DNA from: Methylobacterium gregans
GTDB lineage: Bacteria; Pseudomonadota; Alphaproteobacteria; Rhizobiales; Beijerinckiaceae
NCBI RefSeq assembly: GCF_022179245.1
Contig: NZ_BPQM01000059.1
Location: 1-64,000, forward strand
Reading direction: 5' to 3'
Length of the DNA: 64,000 bases
This document shows positions 27,958-36,719 of the stretch, piece after piece. The position numbers and the translations under genes are program-made. The stretch's first letter is position 1, and every line of letters starts with the position of its first letter. A model generated the notes under the pieces. That model saw only the letters and a program-made list of their open reading frames with translations, had not been told where the DNA came from and ran no database searches.

Positions 27958-27962
27958 CGACC

Positions 27963-29729
27963 ATGTCGGACGCGATCACCGGTCCGCAGGGCGGATCTAC
28001 CCTTCTCCCTGAAGCGGACGACCTCTACCATCCGCACAGCTGGTGGACCCGCTACGTCTTCAGCCAGGACGCGAAGGTCATCGCCATCCAGTATGCCGGC
28101 ACCGCCCTGGCGATCGGTTTCGTCGCCTTGATCCTGTCATGGCTGATACGATTGCAGCTCGGTTTCCCGGGGCTGGCCACCTTCATCGGCCCGGCCGAGT
28201 ATTACCAGCTGATCACTATGCACGGCATGATCATGGTCGTGTACCTGCTCACCGCGGTGTTCCTCGGCGGGTTCGGCAATTACCTGATCCCCCTGATGCT
28301 CGGCGCGCGGGACATGGTCTTCCCGTACCTGAACATGCTGAGTTACTGGATCTACCTGCTGGCCGTCCTAGTTCTGGTGGCCAGCTTCTTCGCGCCAGGA
28401 GGGCCGACCGGTGCGGGCTGGACCCTCTACCCGCCCCAAGCCATCCTCGCGGGCACGCCCGGGCAGCCATGGGGCATCGTCCTGATGCTCGTCTCGCTCA
28501 TCCTGTTCATCGCGGGCTTCACCATGGGCGGCGTGAACTACGTCGTGACGGTGCTGCAGGCGCGCGCGCCCGGCATGACGCTGATGCGCATGCCGTTGAC
28601 GGTCTGGGGGATCTTCACGGCGACCGTCCTGGCGCTGCTCGCCTTTCCAGCGCTGCTCGTCGGTGCCGTGATGATGCTGTTCGACCGTCTGCTCGGCACG
28701 AGCTTCTTCATGCCGGCCATCATCGAGGCGGGCCAGCGCCTGCGCTACGGCGGCGGCAGTCCGATATTGTTTCAACATCTGTTCTGGTTCTTCGGTCATC
28801 CCGAGGTCTACATCGTGGCGCTGCCCGCCTTCGGCATCGTCTCCGATCTGATCAGCACCCATGCCCGCAAGAACATCTTCGGCTACCGGATGATGGTCTG
28901 GGCGATCGTGGCCATCGGCGTGCTGAGCTTCGTCGTCTGGGCGCACCACATGTATGTCAGCGGCATGAATCCGTATTTCGGCTTCTTCTTCGCGACGACG
29001 ACGCTGATCATAGCGATTCCGACGGCCATCAAGGTCTACAACTGGGTCCTGACTCTCTGGCGCGGCGATATTCACCTGACCGTGCCGATGCTGTTCGCCA
29101 TCGCCTTCATCGTCACGTTCCTGAACGGCGGTCTCACCGGCCTGTTCCTCGGCAACGTCGTCGTCGATGTGCCGCTCTCCGACACGATGTTCGTGGTCGC
29201 CCATTTTCACATGGTGATGGGCGTCGCCCCGATCCTGGTGATCTTCGGCGGCCTCTATCACTGGTACCCGAAGGTCACCGGCCGCATGCTCGACGCGCGC
29301 CTCGGCCAGATCCACTTCTGGATCACCTTCCTGGGTGCCTACGCGATCTTCTTCCCCATGCACTATCTCGGCCTGCTCGGGGTGCCGCGACGCTACTACG
29401 AGACAACCGGCCTCGGCTTCGTGCCGCCATCCGCCGAGACGCTCAACGCCTTCATCAGCCTCGTGGCCTTCGTCGTCGGGGCCGCGCAGATCCTGTTCCT
29501 GTTCAACCTCCTGCACAGCCTGAGACATGGCGCGCCCGCGGGCGGCAACCCCTGGCGGGCGACGACACTGGAGTGGCAGACGCCCGAGACCCCACCGCCG
29601 CACGGCAACTGGGGGCCGAACCTGCCGGTCGTCTACCGCTGGCCCTACGACTACAGCGTGCCCGGCGCGCCGGAGGACTTCCTGCCGCAGAACCGGCCGG
29701 ACCCCGTCCGTGCGGGGGGGGGGCCGTGA
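27963..29729 (+). CDS. coxN: Cytochrome c oxidase subunit I (CoxN type)
   Basis: This is the catalytic subunit of the haem-copper oxidase, 588 residues. Metal ligands are visible: H87 (low-spin haem, MHG), H279 with the cross-linked Tyr in GHPEVY, H328-H329 in WAHHMYVSG (CuB), and H414 and H416 in VAHFHMVMG (high-spin and low-spin haems). The Glu of GHPEVY and the Asp of GARDMVFP suggest an A1-type D-channel, and IKVYNW holds the K-channel Lys. It reduces O2 to water and pumps protons. A GTG at 27954 overlapping the subunit II stop is an alternative start. Confidence 0.95.
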   Translation: MSDAITGPQGGSTLLPEADDLYHPHSWWTRYVFSQDAKVIAIQYAGTALAIGFVALILSWLIRLQLGFPGLATFIGPAEYYQLITMHGMIMVVYLLTAVFLGGFGNYLIPLMLGARDMVFPYLNMLSYWIYLLAVLVLVASFFAPGGPTGAGWTLYPPQAILAGTPGQPWGIVLMLVSLILFIAGFTMGGVNYVVTVLQARAPGMTLMRMPLTVWGIFTATVLALLAFPALLVGAVMMLFDRLLGTSFFMPAIIEAGQRLRYGGGSPILFQHLFWFFGHPEVYIVALPAFGIVSDLISTHARKNIFGYRMMVWAIVAIGVLSFVVWAHHMYVSGMNPYFGFFFATTTLIIAIPTAIKVYNWVLTLWRGDIHLTVPMLFAIAFIVTFLNGGLTGLFLGNVVVDVPLSDTMFVVAHFHMVMGVAPILVIFGGLYHWYPKVTGRMLDARLGQIHFWITFLGAYAIFFPMHYLGLLGVPRRYYETTGLGFVPPSAETLNAFISLVAFVVGAAQILFLFNLLHSLRHGAPAGGNPWRATTLEWQTPETPPPHGNWGPNLPVVYRWPYDYSVPGAPEDFLPQNRPDPVRAGGGP

Positions 29730-30424
29730 GCCTGGTCCTCGCCTATCTAGCCGTTCTCGGCGCCGTCGCCGCGCGCTGGCTCGCGCGGCAGCACCTCGCG
29801 GACCGGCCCTGGCTCGCTGTCGGCTCTCCGCACCCGCTCGGAGCAGCCGCTGCCCCGCCTTCTCCGGCAAGGCTTGCCCTCGGCGTCTTCCTCGCGAGCG
29901 CCGGACTGCTCTTCTCACTTCTGGTGGCCGCCTACGCCATGCGCGTTCCCAGAACGGCGCTCGTTCCGCTGGAACCGCGGCTGCTCTGGCTCACCACGAG
30001 CCTGCTCGGGGGTGCGAGCCTCGCTCTGCACCGGGCCCACGCCGCGGCGTTGCGCGGGCGGGAGGAGGACGTTACCGCCGCCCTCGGCTTCGCCATGGCA
30101 GCCGGCCTCGGGTTCCTCGGCGGCCAGGCGCTGGCTTGGCGCGCGCTCTGGCAAGCGGGCCTCGCGCAGGGACCCGACGGGGCGGCGGCCTTCTTCTGCC
30201 TGATCACGACTCTGCACGGTCTGCACATCCTGGCCGGCCTCGTCGTCCTCGCGTGGATGACCGTCCGAGCTGCTCGTCTGCCGCGCACCAAAGGGCCGGA
30301 GCCGGGTATCGCGCTCTGCACCTTGTACTGGGATGCCCTTCTGGTGGTCTGGCTGGTGTTGTTCGGGCTCCTGTTCCGAACCCCCTGGTCGGGACTGATC
30401 GACGCCCTGTGCCGGCCCGGCTGA
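29726..30424 (+). CDS. coxO: Cytochrome c oxidase subunit III homologue (CoxO type)
   Basis: This protein of 232 residues is a divergent subunit III with about six membrane helices. LALGVFLASAGLLFSLLVAA, the LHRAH helix end and FFCLITTLHGLHILAGLVVL (the conserved HGLH segment) support the assignment. Its GTG start overlaps the stop of subunit I in a GTGA arrangement, which indicates translational coupling. It is followed 20 bp later by a second subunit III homologue. Tandem subunit III genes are the hallmark of the coxMNOP gene order. It stabilises the catalytic core and may influence oxygen access. Confidence 0.87.
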   Translation: MSLVLAYLAVLGAVAARWLARQHLADRPWLAVGSPHPLGAAAAPPSPARLALGVFLASAGLLFSLLVAAYAMRVPRTALVPLEPRLLWLTTSLLGGASLALHRAHAAALRGREEDVTAALGFAMAAGLGFLGGQALAWRALWQAGLAQGPDGAAAFFCLITTLHGLHILAGLVVLAWMTVRAARLPRTKGPEPGIALCTLYWDALLVVWLVLFGLLFRTPWSGLIDALCRPG

Positions 30425-30443
30425 TGCCTCGCGAGGCTGCCCC

Positions 30444-31181
30444 ATGACCCAAACCGCAGCCGGCCACGGTGCCGCCCTTCAAGGACCGCCCTCGGACCTG
30501 CCGTCAACGCGCCTGCGCCGCCTCTCGGCCGAGTGGTCAGGCGATCGACAGGTCTTCGCCGATGCATCCTGGCGCAAGGCCATGATGTGGATCTTCCTGC
30601 TCAGCGACACCTTCGTGTTCGGATGTTTCCTGATCGGCTACATGACGGTGCGCATGTCGACCCCCGTGCCGTGGCCGAACCCGAGCCAAGTCTTCGCCAT
30701 TGAGATCGCCGGCAAGCCCTGGCCCCTCCTTCTCATCGCGATCATGACCTTCGTGCTGATCTCGAGCAGCGGCACGATGGCGATGGCCGTCGCGTCCGGC
30801 TACCGCCGCAGCCGCCGGACCACGGCGCTCCTGATGGGCCTGACCGCGCTGCTCGGAGCCACCTTCGTGGGCATGCAGGCCTTCGAGTGGACGAAGCTGA
30901 TCTACGAGGGCGTCCGACCCTGGGCGAACCCTTGGGGCGCGGAGCAGTTCGGCTCGGCCTTCTTCATGGTCACGGGGTTCCACGGCACCCATGTCACCAT
31001 CGGGGTGATCGCGCTCCTCGTGATGGTCTGCAAGGTGTGGCGCGGCGACTTCGATACCGGCCGGCGCGGCACCTTCACGAGTCGTCCGGGGAGCTACGAG
31101 AACGTCGAGATCATGGGCCTGTACTGGCACTTCGTCGATCTCGTCTGGGTCTTCATATTCGCGTTGTTCTATCTCTGGTAG
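30444..31181 (+). CDS. coxP: Cytochrome c oxidase subunit III homologue (CoxP type)
   Basis: This 245-residue membrane protein is more canonical than its neighbour: WRKAMMWIFLLSDTFVFG is the first helix, ATFVGMQAFEWTKLIYEG is the conserved Glu-containing segment, SAFFMVTGFHGTHVTIGV carries the family HGxHV motif, and MGLYWHFVDLVWVFIFALFY is the last helix with the WHFVDxVW signature. It follows CoxO by 20 bp and precedes subunit IV by 9 bp. The presence of two subunit III proteins suggests that they occupy different positions or act as a split unit. Confidence 0.93.
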   Translation: MTQTAAGHGAALQGPPSDLPSTRLRRLSAEWSGDRQVFADASWRKAMMWIFLLSDTFVFGCFLIGYMTVRMSTPVPWPNPSQVFAIEIAGKPWPLLLIAIMTFVLISSSGTMAMAVASGYRRSRRTTALLMGLTALLGATFVGMQAFEWTKLIYEGVRPWANPWGAEQFGSAFFMVTGFHGTHVTIGVIALLVMVCKVWRGDFDTGRRGTFTSRPGSYENVEIMGLYWHFVDLVWVFIFALFYLW

Positions 31182-31190
31182 GAGGGTGCC

Positions 31191-31523
31191 ATGCAGGCGA
31201 CGGCCCGGGCGACCGAGCAGGCCCACCCGATCCGGCTCTACCTCGTGGTGTGGGCATGGCTGTTCGTACTCAGCGCCTGTTCCTACCTCATCGATTACCT
31301 GCACCTGCAGGGCGGTTTGCGCTGGTCCCTGATCCTTCTATTCATGATCGTCAAAGCGGGATTGATCGTCGCGGTCTTCATGCATCTCGCCTGGGAGCGC
31401 GTAGCCCTCATCTACGTGATCCTGATCCCTCCTGCGGCGCTGCTGATCTTCATCGCGATCATGGCCATCGAGGCGGATTACACGCTGGCGACCCGCGTCG
31501 CGCAGCAGGTCAGCGGCCGTTGA
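31191..31523 (+). CDS. Cytochrome c oxidase subunit IV (prokaryotic type)
   Basis: This small membrane protein of 110 residues has three helices (LYLVVWAWLFVLSACSYLID, LILLFMIVKAGLIVAVFMHL and ALIYVILIPPAALLIFIAIM). The KAGLIVAVFMHL segment is the signature of prokaryotic COX4. It has a strong GGAGGG ribosome-binding site and closes the oxidase operon. Such subunits are small accessory elements of haem-copper oxidases and are not catalytic. Confidence 0.9.
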   Translation: MQATARATEQAHPIRLYLVVWAWLFVLSACSYLIDYLHLQGGLRWSLILLFMIVKAGLIVAVFMHLAWERVALIYVILIPPAALLIFIAIMAIEADYTLATRVAQQVSGR

Positions 31524-31928
31524 CCAGAATCCTGGGCGCCCGCTCCCGGCCCACCGATACTTCCTGAATGCCGCTCGGCGACTGAAACGAATGCGATCGG
31601 GGGCCTATCCGTGTGAGGCACTGCGCGGACTTCCGGTTCTCCCGACACAATGGTGCCGCTGATGGCAACGATCACGGCGGCTCCTCGGGCGGCATCATGC
31701 GCTGCGGGCGATGATGCGCAAGGTCGGCCTGCCGGTTCTGCCGAGCGAAAGCCACAATCTGCCGGTGATGGGCGGCGGCGCCCACCCCGCCCGGCGGCCC
31801 TCCAAGAAGATGGCGAAGCGGCGGGGCATCTATGTGCAGCCGACCGGCGCCCCGACTGCGCCGTGCGGTGGCGAGATGAACCGCGGCCCCATTCCCGGGC
31901 TTTACGGAGTGCGGGAGAGGTGACCGGC
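31524..31928. other. Intergenic region, about 400 bp
   Basis: This stretch separates the haem-copper oxidase operon from the bd oxidase. A 70-codon frame at 31711-31923 has no recognisable domain and may be chance or a relic. GGGAGAGG at its right end is the ribosome-binding site of the next gene. Confidence 0.4.
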
Positions 31929-33347
31929 ATGCTGGCGAACGTTGACGCCTTGTTGCTTGCAAGGTGGCAGTTCGGGTTCACGGTGGCGTTCCACATCGTG
32001 TTCCCGGCCTTCTCCATCGGCCTCGCCAGTTACCTGGCGGTGCTGGAGGGGGTCTGGCTGGCCACCGGCCGTCAGGTGTTCATCGACCTGTTCCGATAGT
32101 GGATCAAGATCTTCGCCATCGGCTTCGCCATGGGCGTCGTGTCCGGGCTGGTCATGTCTTATCAGTTCGGCACGAATTGGTCGGTCTACGCCGACAAGAC
32201 GGGCCCCGTGCTAGGCCCGCTGATGGCCTACGAAGTGCTCACGGCCTTCTTCCTGGAGGCCGGCTTTCTCGGCGTCATGCTCTTCGGCATGAGCAAGGTC
32301 GGGCCGCGCCTGCACTTCCTCGCCACCCTGATGGTGGCCATCGGGACCTTCCTCTCGGCGTTCTGGATCCTGTCCGTGAACTCTTGGATGCAAACGCCCC
32401 AGGGACACACGGTCAATGCGGCCGGCCAGTTCGTCCCGGCCGACTGGTGGGCCATCGTCTTCAACCCCTCCTTCCCCTATCGCCTCGTCCACATGGTTCT
32501 TGCGGCCTACCTGACCACCGCGCTCGTCGTCGGCGCGGTCGGCGCATGGCACCTGCTGCGCGACTGCACGAACGAGGGCGCGCGGACGATGTTCTCGATG
32601 GCGATGTGGATGCTCGCCGTCGTGGCACCCATTCAGATCCTGGCCGGCGACGCCCACGGCCTAAACACGCTGGAGCACCAGCCGACCAAGGTCATGGCGA
32701 TGGAAGGCCACTTCCAGAGCCACCCGGACGGCGCTCCGCTCATCCTGTTCGGCCTGCCCGACCAGGAGGCCGGCACGGTGCGCTACGCGATCGAGGTGCC
32801 GAAGCTGTCCTCGCTGATCCTCAAGCACGGCTTGAACGAACCGCTGAAGGGTCTCGACAGCGTGCCGCGGGAGAACTGGCCGCCGGTCCCCATCGTGTTC
32901 TGGTCCTTCCGTGTGATGGTCAGCTTGGGGCTGCTGATGCTCCTGCTGGGCTGCCTCAGCCTGCTCGCCCGCCTCAGGGGCAAGCTTTACCAATGGGCGG
33001 CGCTGCACCGCTTCGCCCTCGCCATGGGGCCTGCCGGCTTCGTCGCCGTGGTGGCCGGCTGGATCACCACCGAGGTCGGGCGCCAGCCCTTCACCGTCTA
33101 CGGCCTCCTGCGCACGGCGGAATCGGCCTCGCCGCTCCACGCACCCGCCGTCGCCGCGTCGCTCACCGCCTTCGTGCTGGTCTACTTCGCTGTCTTCGGG
33201 ATGGGCATCCTCTACATTCTGCACCTGATGGCGAAGTCGCCGCACCGGGGTGAGCCTGGGATCGAGCCCGGGGCGCCGATCCGCACCGCCGGCATCACGC
33301 CCGCGCCGTCGCTCGATCCCGACCGCACTCTCCGCCCGGCCGAGTAA
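31929..33347 (+). pseudogene. cydA: Cytochrome bd-type quinol oxidase subunit I with in-frame amber stop
   Basis: The reading frame encodes a full-length CioA/CydA-like subunit of 472 residues except for TAG at 32097-32099 (codon 57). Upstream it reads FTVAFHIVFPAFSIG, with the haem-ligand His, up to VFIDLFR. Immediately after the stop, in the same frame, it continues WIKIFAIGFAMGVVSG and the rest of the protein. All later motifs are intact: QFGTNWS, MAYEVLTAFFLEAGFLG, ILAGDAHGLNTLEHQPTK and the cyanide-insensitive-type GRQP in TEVGRQPFTVYGLLRT. A downstream restart would lose the first His ligand. The partner cydB and a DUF2474 subunit look intact. This is either a recent pseudogene, a sequencing error or a suppressed stop. 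Confidence 0.88.
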
Positions 33348-33357
33348 GGAGCCTGTC

Positions 33358-34365
33358 ATGCTCGCCAACATCGACCTGACGGTGGTCTGGGCGCTCATCA
33401 TCGCCTTCGCGGTCTTCGCCTACATCGCGATGGACGGCTTTGACCTCGGGATCGGCATCCTGTTCCCCGCCTTCCGGCCAGGGCACGAGCGCGACACCGC
33501 GATGAACTCGATTGCGCCGGTCTGGGACGGCAACGAGACCTGGCTGGTGCTCGGCGGCGGCGGCCTGTTCGCGGTCTTCCCGCTGGCCTACGCCGTCATC
33601 ATGCCGGCCCTCTACGCGCCGATCATCGCGATGCTGCTCGGGCTGATCTTCCGCGGTGTCGCCTTCGAGTTCCGCTGGCGCGATCCCGGCCACCGGGCGC
33701 TCTGGGACGTCGCCTTCAACGGGGGCTCGGTCGTCGCGGCGCTCGCTCAAGGGATCACCCTCGGCGCCCTGCTGCAGGGCATCAAGGTGGAGGGCCGCGC
33801 CTACGCGGGCGGCTGGTGGGACTGGCTCACGCCCTTCAGCCTGCTCGTCGGTCTCGGCATCGTCTGCGGCTACGCCCTGCTCGGCGCCACGTGGCTGGTG
33901 ATGCGGACGGAGGGGAGCCTGCAGGAGCGGGCGCGCACCTTCTCGCTCTGGCTCGGCGCGGCCACCGTCGCCGTCATCGCCGCCGTCAGCGCGGCGACGC
34001 CCTTCCTGGAGGGCAAGTATTGGGAGCGCTGGTTCTCGATGCCGAGCGTGTTGCTCACTGCCCAGGTGCCGCTCCTCGTCGCGGTGGCATCGTTTCTATT
34101 CTTTCGCCTCTTGCGCGGGGGGGCGGACAGAGCGCCGTTTCTGCTGGCGCTCGGGCTGTTCCTGCTCTCCTTCGTCGGGCTCGGGATCAGCATCTTTCCA
34201 GATGTCGTCCCGGGCCGGATCACGATCTGGGAGGCGGCGGCACCGCATTCGAGCCAGGTCTTCCTACTCGTGGGTGCGTCCGTCCTGATCCCGGTCATCC
34301 TGGCCTACACGGCGTACTCGTACTGGGTCTTTCGCGGTAAGGTCGGTGCAACAGGATACCACTGA
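33358..34365 (+). CDS. cydB: Cytochrome bd-type quinol oxidase subunit II
   Basis: This membrane subunit of 335 residues has about eight helices. The N-terminus LANIDLTVVWALIIAFAVFA, then YIAMDGFDLGIGILFP and MNSIAPVWDGNETWLVLGGG are the family's most conserved segments. It pairs with CydA to hold the haem b/d sites. An AAGGAG ribosome-binding site places the start at 33358, 10 bp after the subunit I stop. The last base of its TGA stop is the first base of the next ATG, so the third subunit is coupled. Subunit I upstream carries a nonsense codon, so the complex may not be made. Confidence 0.93.
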   Translation: MLANIDLTVVWALIIAFAVFAYIAMDGFDLGIGILFPAFRPGHERDTAMNSIAPVWDGNETWLVLGGGGLFAVFPLAYAVIMPALYAPIIAMLLGLIFRGVAFEFRWRDPGHRALWDVAFNGGSVVAALAQGITLGALLQGIKVEGRAYAGGWWDWLTPFSLLVGLGIVCGYALLGATWLVMRTEGSLQERARTFSLWLGAATVAVIAAVSAATPFLEGKYWERWFSMPSVLLTAQVPLLVAVASFLFFRLLRGGADRAPFLLALGLFLLSFVGLGISIFPDVVPGRITIWEAAAPHSSQVFLLVGASVLIPVILAYTAYSYWVFRGKVGATGYH

Positions 34366-34502
34366 TGGGTACCATCTCCGCTCCCCGACACTCAGCACCT
34401 CTGTGGCGCCGCCTCGTGTGGTTTGCTGCCCTGTGGGCCGGCAGCATCCTCTCGCTCGCGATCATTGCGGGCATCCTGAGGGCATGGCTGAAAGCGGGCT
34501 GA
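34365..34502 (+). CDS. DUF2474 family small membrane subunit of the bd oxidase
   Basis: This 45-residue peptide starts at an ATG that shares its first base with the cydB stop. It reads SAPLWRRLVWFAALWAGSIL and SLAIIAGILRAWLKAG, a single membrane helix after a basic WRRL segment. That is the pattern of DUF2474 proteins encoded after cyanide-insensitive bd oxidases and analogous to CydX. Such small subunits stabilise the haem sites. It is easily missed because of its length. Overlap with cydB, composition and position together support it. Confidence 0.85.
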   Translation: MGTISAPRHSAPLWRRLVWFAALWAGSILSLAIIAGILRAWLKAG

Positions 34503-35396
34503 CGGTCGATACACCTCCGCCGCAACGGGACGGGACCCGAGCGCGTCCCCTGACGGCGCCAGGGTGGCCTCAGTAGACCCGTCATCGGTGATGCCCAGGA
34601 ACGGGGAGCCGATCCTCGATATTGGCTGGCTAATTCGGGATCATGCCGGTCCGGAGGATGAGCTGTCTAAAACACCCGGAGCACACCGCGCATAATCTCA
34701 TATGCTAAGAAACGCAGGGAAGGCCGATGCCCAATCCGCTCAGATCATAACGAATGTCTGCGCGCATGTCCTCGTCGTCCACATGGTCATCGCCGAACAG
34801 CTGCAACTTTCCAGCCGTCGTCGTCAGGGAAGATGGTACTGTCCCCGCGAGACTTGAAATGATTCTGGCGAAACTCGGAAGCCGTTCCAGAGGGGATCGA
34901 TGGAAGTCTGCTGCCGAGGATGCAGGAGGCTTCAGAGAGATATTTGACGGCAACGCACGGAGCAAATTGTTCCGATCGGTCTGTTGAGCTGGGACGATCA
35001 TCATCTATAGATGATATAGTATCATCAGATTTAAAAAAATTCACAACGATTCTAATAATTTATATTTTCTGCATTTCCGGCGTATTTACCTTGATCTTGA
35101 AGGTCGCCCGAACCATCAGACGCGAACGATCGAAAATTTTTGATTGATCGAACTGAACGCGTGCAAATCGGGATGGCCGAGGTTCAGCACAAGTGCCAAA
35201 CGGACTAATCCGAAGTTTGATTATTAAAGCCGCGTAAATTTGTCGCAGTATAAGTACATCAGTATGCGGAGCAAAGTCGCTGTGCGGCAAGACAAAAATA
35301 TTTCGGCGTATACGCGTGGTGGGTGCTCTTTTGGCGCCGGTGATGCTTTCTCATTGGTGTCCCTTTCGATTCGATCATAAGAGGAGGGGAGCGACA
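34503..35396. other. Intergenic region, about 890 bp
   Basis: No supported gene is seen in this long gap. The part from about 34990 to 35310 is AT-rich. A purine-rich GGAGGGGAG at 35382 is the ribosome-binding site of the SqdB-like gene. It could contain promoters or hold relics of lost genes. Confidence 0.5.
35000..35015. repeat. 16-bp perfect palindrome ATCATCTATAGATGAT
   Basis: This palindrome has no spacer and sits in AT-rich DNA with further ATCAT copies on both sides (34996 and 35031). It could be a dimeric regulator site. There is no nearby gene start to which it can be tied, since the next gene begins 380 bp away. Confidence 0.4.
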
Positions 35397-36719
35397 ATGA
35401 CGTCTTTCCTGCGTCACCCTAATGGCGGGCGCTGCAAGATTTTGGTTCTGGGCGGCGACGGGTTCTGCGGTTGGCCAACCAGCTTGTACCTGTCTCGCCT
35501 GGGCTGCGACGTGACGATCGTAGACGATCTCTCACGTCGCAGGACAGACCGTTCTCTCGGCACATCCTCGCTGACGCCGATCCGTTCGATCGGGGAGAGG
35601 CTGTCCGCCTGGGAAGCAGTCAGCGGCGAGAGGATTCGCTACGTCGCGTTGCGCGTTGGCGTGAACTACGCAGCTTTCCGCGATCTGATCGCTGATGTAC
35701 GGCCGGATACGATCGTACACTTCGCCGAGCAGCGCTCGGCCCCGTTCTCGATGCGCTCCGCTCGCGAGAAGCGCCTCACCATCGAGGGTAACGTCTGTGC
35801 GACACACGACGTCGTCTGCGCGCTCGCCGAGACAGGGCTGAACGCGCATCTCGTCCATCTCGGGTCAGTTGGAGTCTATGGTTATAGTTCGACCGGGTTC
35901 CCCAGGCCTGAGGGCTACCTCAAAGTCACGGCCGAGGCTCCTTGCGGCACCTTCGAGAAGGAGATCCTGTATCCAGCCGATCCGGAGAGCATCTACCACC
36001 TGACCAAGGCGCTCGATCAACTCGTGCTTCAGTACTATGCCAAGAATGATCGCCTGAGCATCACCGACCTGCACCAGGGCATCGTCTGGGGCACCCAGAC
36101 CGAGGAGACCGCCCTCGACAAGCGCCTGATCAACCGCTTCGACTACGATGGCGATTACGGCACCGTTCTCAATCGCTTCCTCGTCCAGGCTGCGCTCGGC
36201 TACCCGCTCACGGTGCACGGCACTGGGTGCCAGACCCGCGCCTTCATTCACATCCGAGACACGGTGCGGTGCATCGCGCTTGCCATCGGCGACGCACCCC
36301 GGCCTGGCGAGCGCGTGCGTATTCTCAACCAAGTCACAGAGACCCACCGGGTCATCGACCTTGCACGTATGATCGGGCGGCTCAGCGGCACGCCGTTCGA
36401 GCACGTCGCCAACCCGCGCCTGGAGCCGGAGTCGAACGAGCTTGACGTGAGCAACGCAAGCCTGCTCGGGCTGGGCCTCGTGCCCACGCGCCTTACAGAC
36501 GCGCTACCCTTCGAAGTATCCGGGATCGCCCGCAAGTATGCGCATCGCTGCAACCGAAACACGATCCCCAGTCAATCCTGCTGGCGCACCGGTTCAGCGG
36601 AGGGGCTTGCGCGCGGGCCAACGCGCTCCCCAGCGGGCGTACACGAGTTGAAGGCCGGCCTTCCAGAGAAAGCTTGGCACGATCCGGATATAGCGGCGCC
36701 AGAGTCGGCGCGGCTCTGA
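35397..36719 (+). CDS. SqdB-like NAD-dependent epimerase/dehydratase
   Basis: This 440-residue extended SDR protein resembles UDP-sulfoquinovose synthase: GGDGFCGWPTSLYLSRLG (NAD-binding), TIVDDLSRRRTD, SLTPIRSIGERLSAWEAVSG, TIVHFAEQRSAPFSM, YHLTKALDQ (the YxxxK catalytic pair) and LHQGIVWGTQTEET. The Thr-Met-Gly-Glu-Tyr-Gly segment of classical SqdB reads SVGVYG here, so the catalytic Thr is Ser and the Glu is Val; the exact reaction is therefore uncertain. The family normally ends near NRNTIPSQSCWR. This frame runs about 65 residues further and overlaps the antisense wecG-like gene by 126 bp, as though the stop had been lost. No sulfolipid transferase lies nearby. Confidence 0.85.
   Translation: MTSFLRHPNGGRCKILVLGGDGFCGWPTSLYLSRLGCDVTIVDDLSRRRTDRSLGTSSLTPIRSIGERLSAWEAVSGERIRYVALRVGVNYAAFRDLIADVRPDTIVHFAEQRSAPFSMRSAREKRLTIEGNVCATHDVVCALAETGLNAHLVHLGSVGVYGYSSTGFPRPEGYLKVTAEAPCGTFEKEILYPADPESIYHLTKALDQLVLQYYAKNDRLSITDLHQGIVWGTQTEETALDKRLINRFDYDGDYGTVLNRFLVQAALGYPLTVHGTGCQTRAFIHIRDTVRCIALAIGDAPRPGERVRILNQVTETHRVIDLARMIGRLSGTPFEHVANPRLEPESNELDVSNASLLGLGLVPTRLTDALPFEVSGIARKYAHRCNRNTIPSQSCWRTGSAEGLARGPTRSPAGVHELKAGLPEKAWHDPDIAAPESARL

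Noticed and set aside
31711..31923. A 70-codon frame between the two oxidases
   Set aside because: No homology is recognised and there is no convincing ribosome-binding site.
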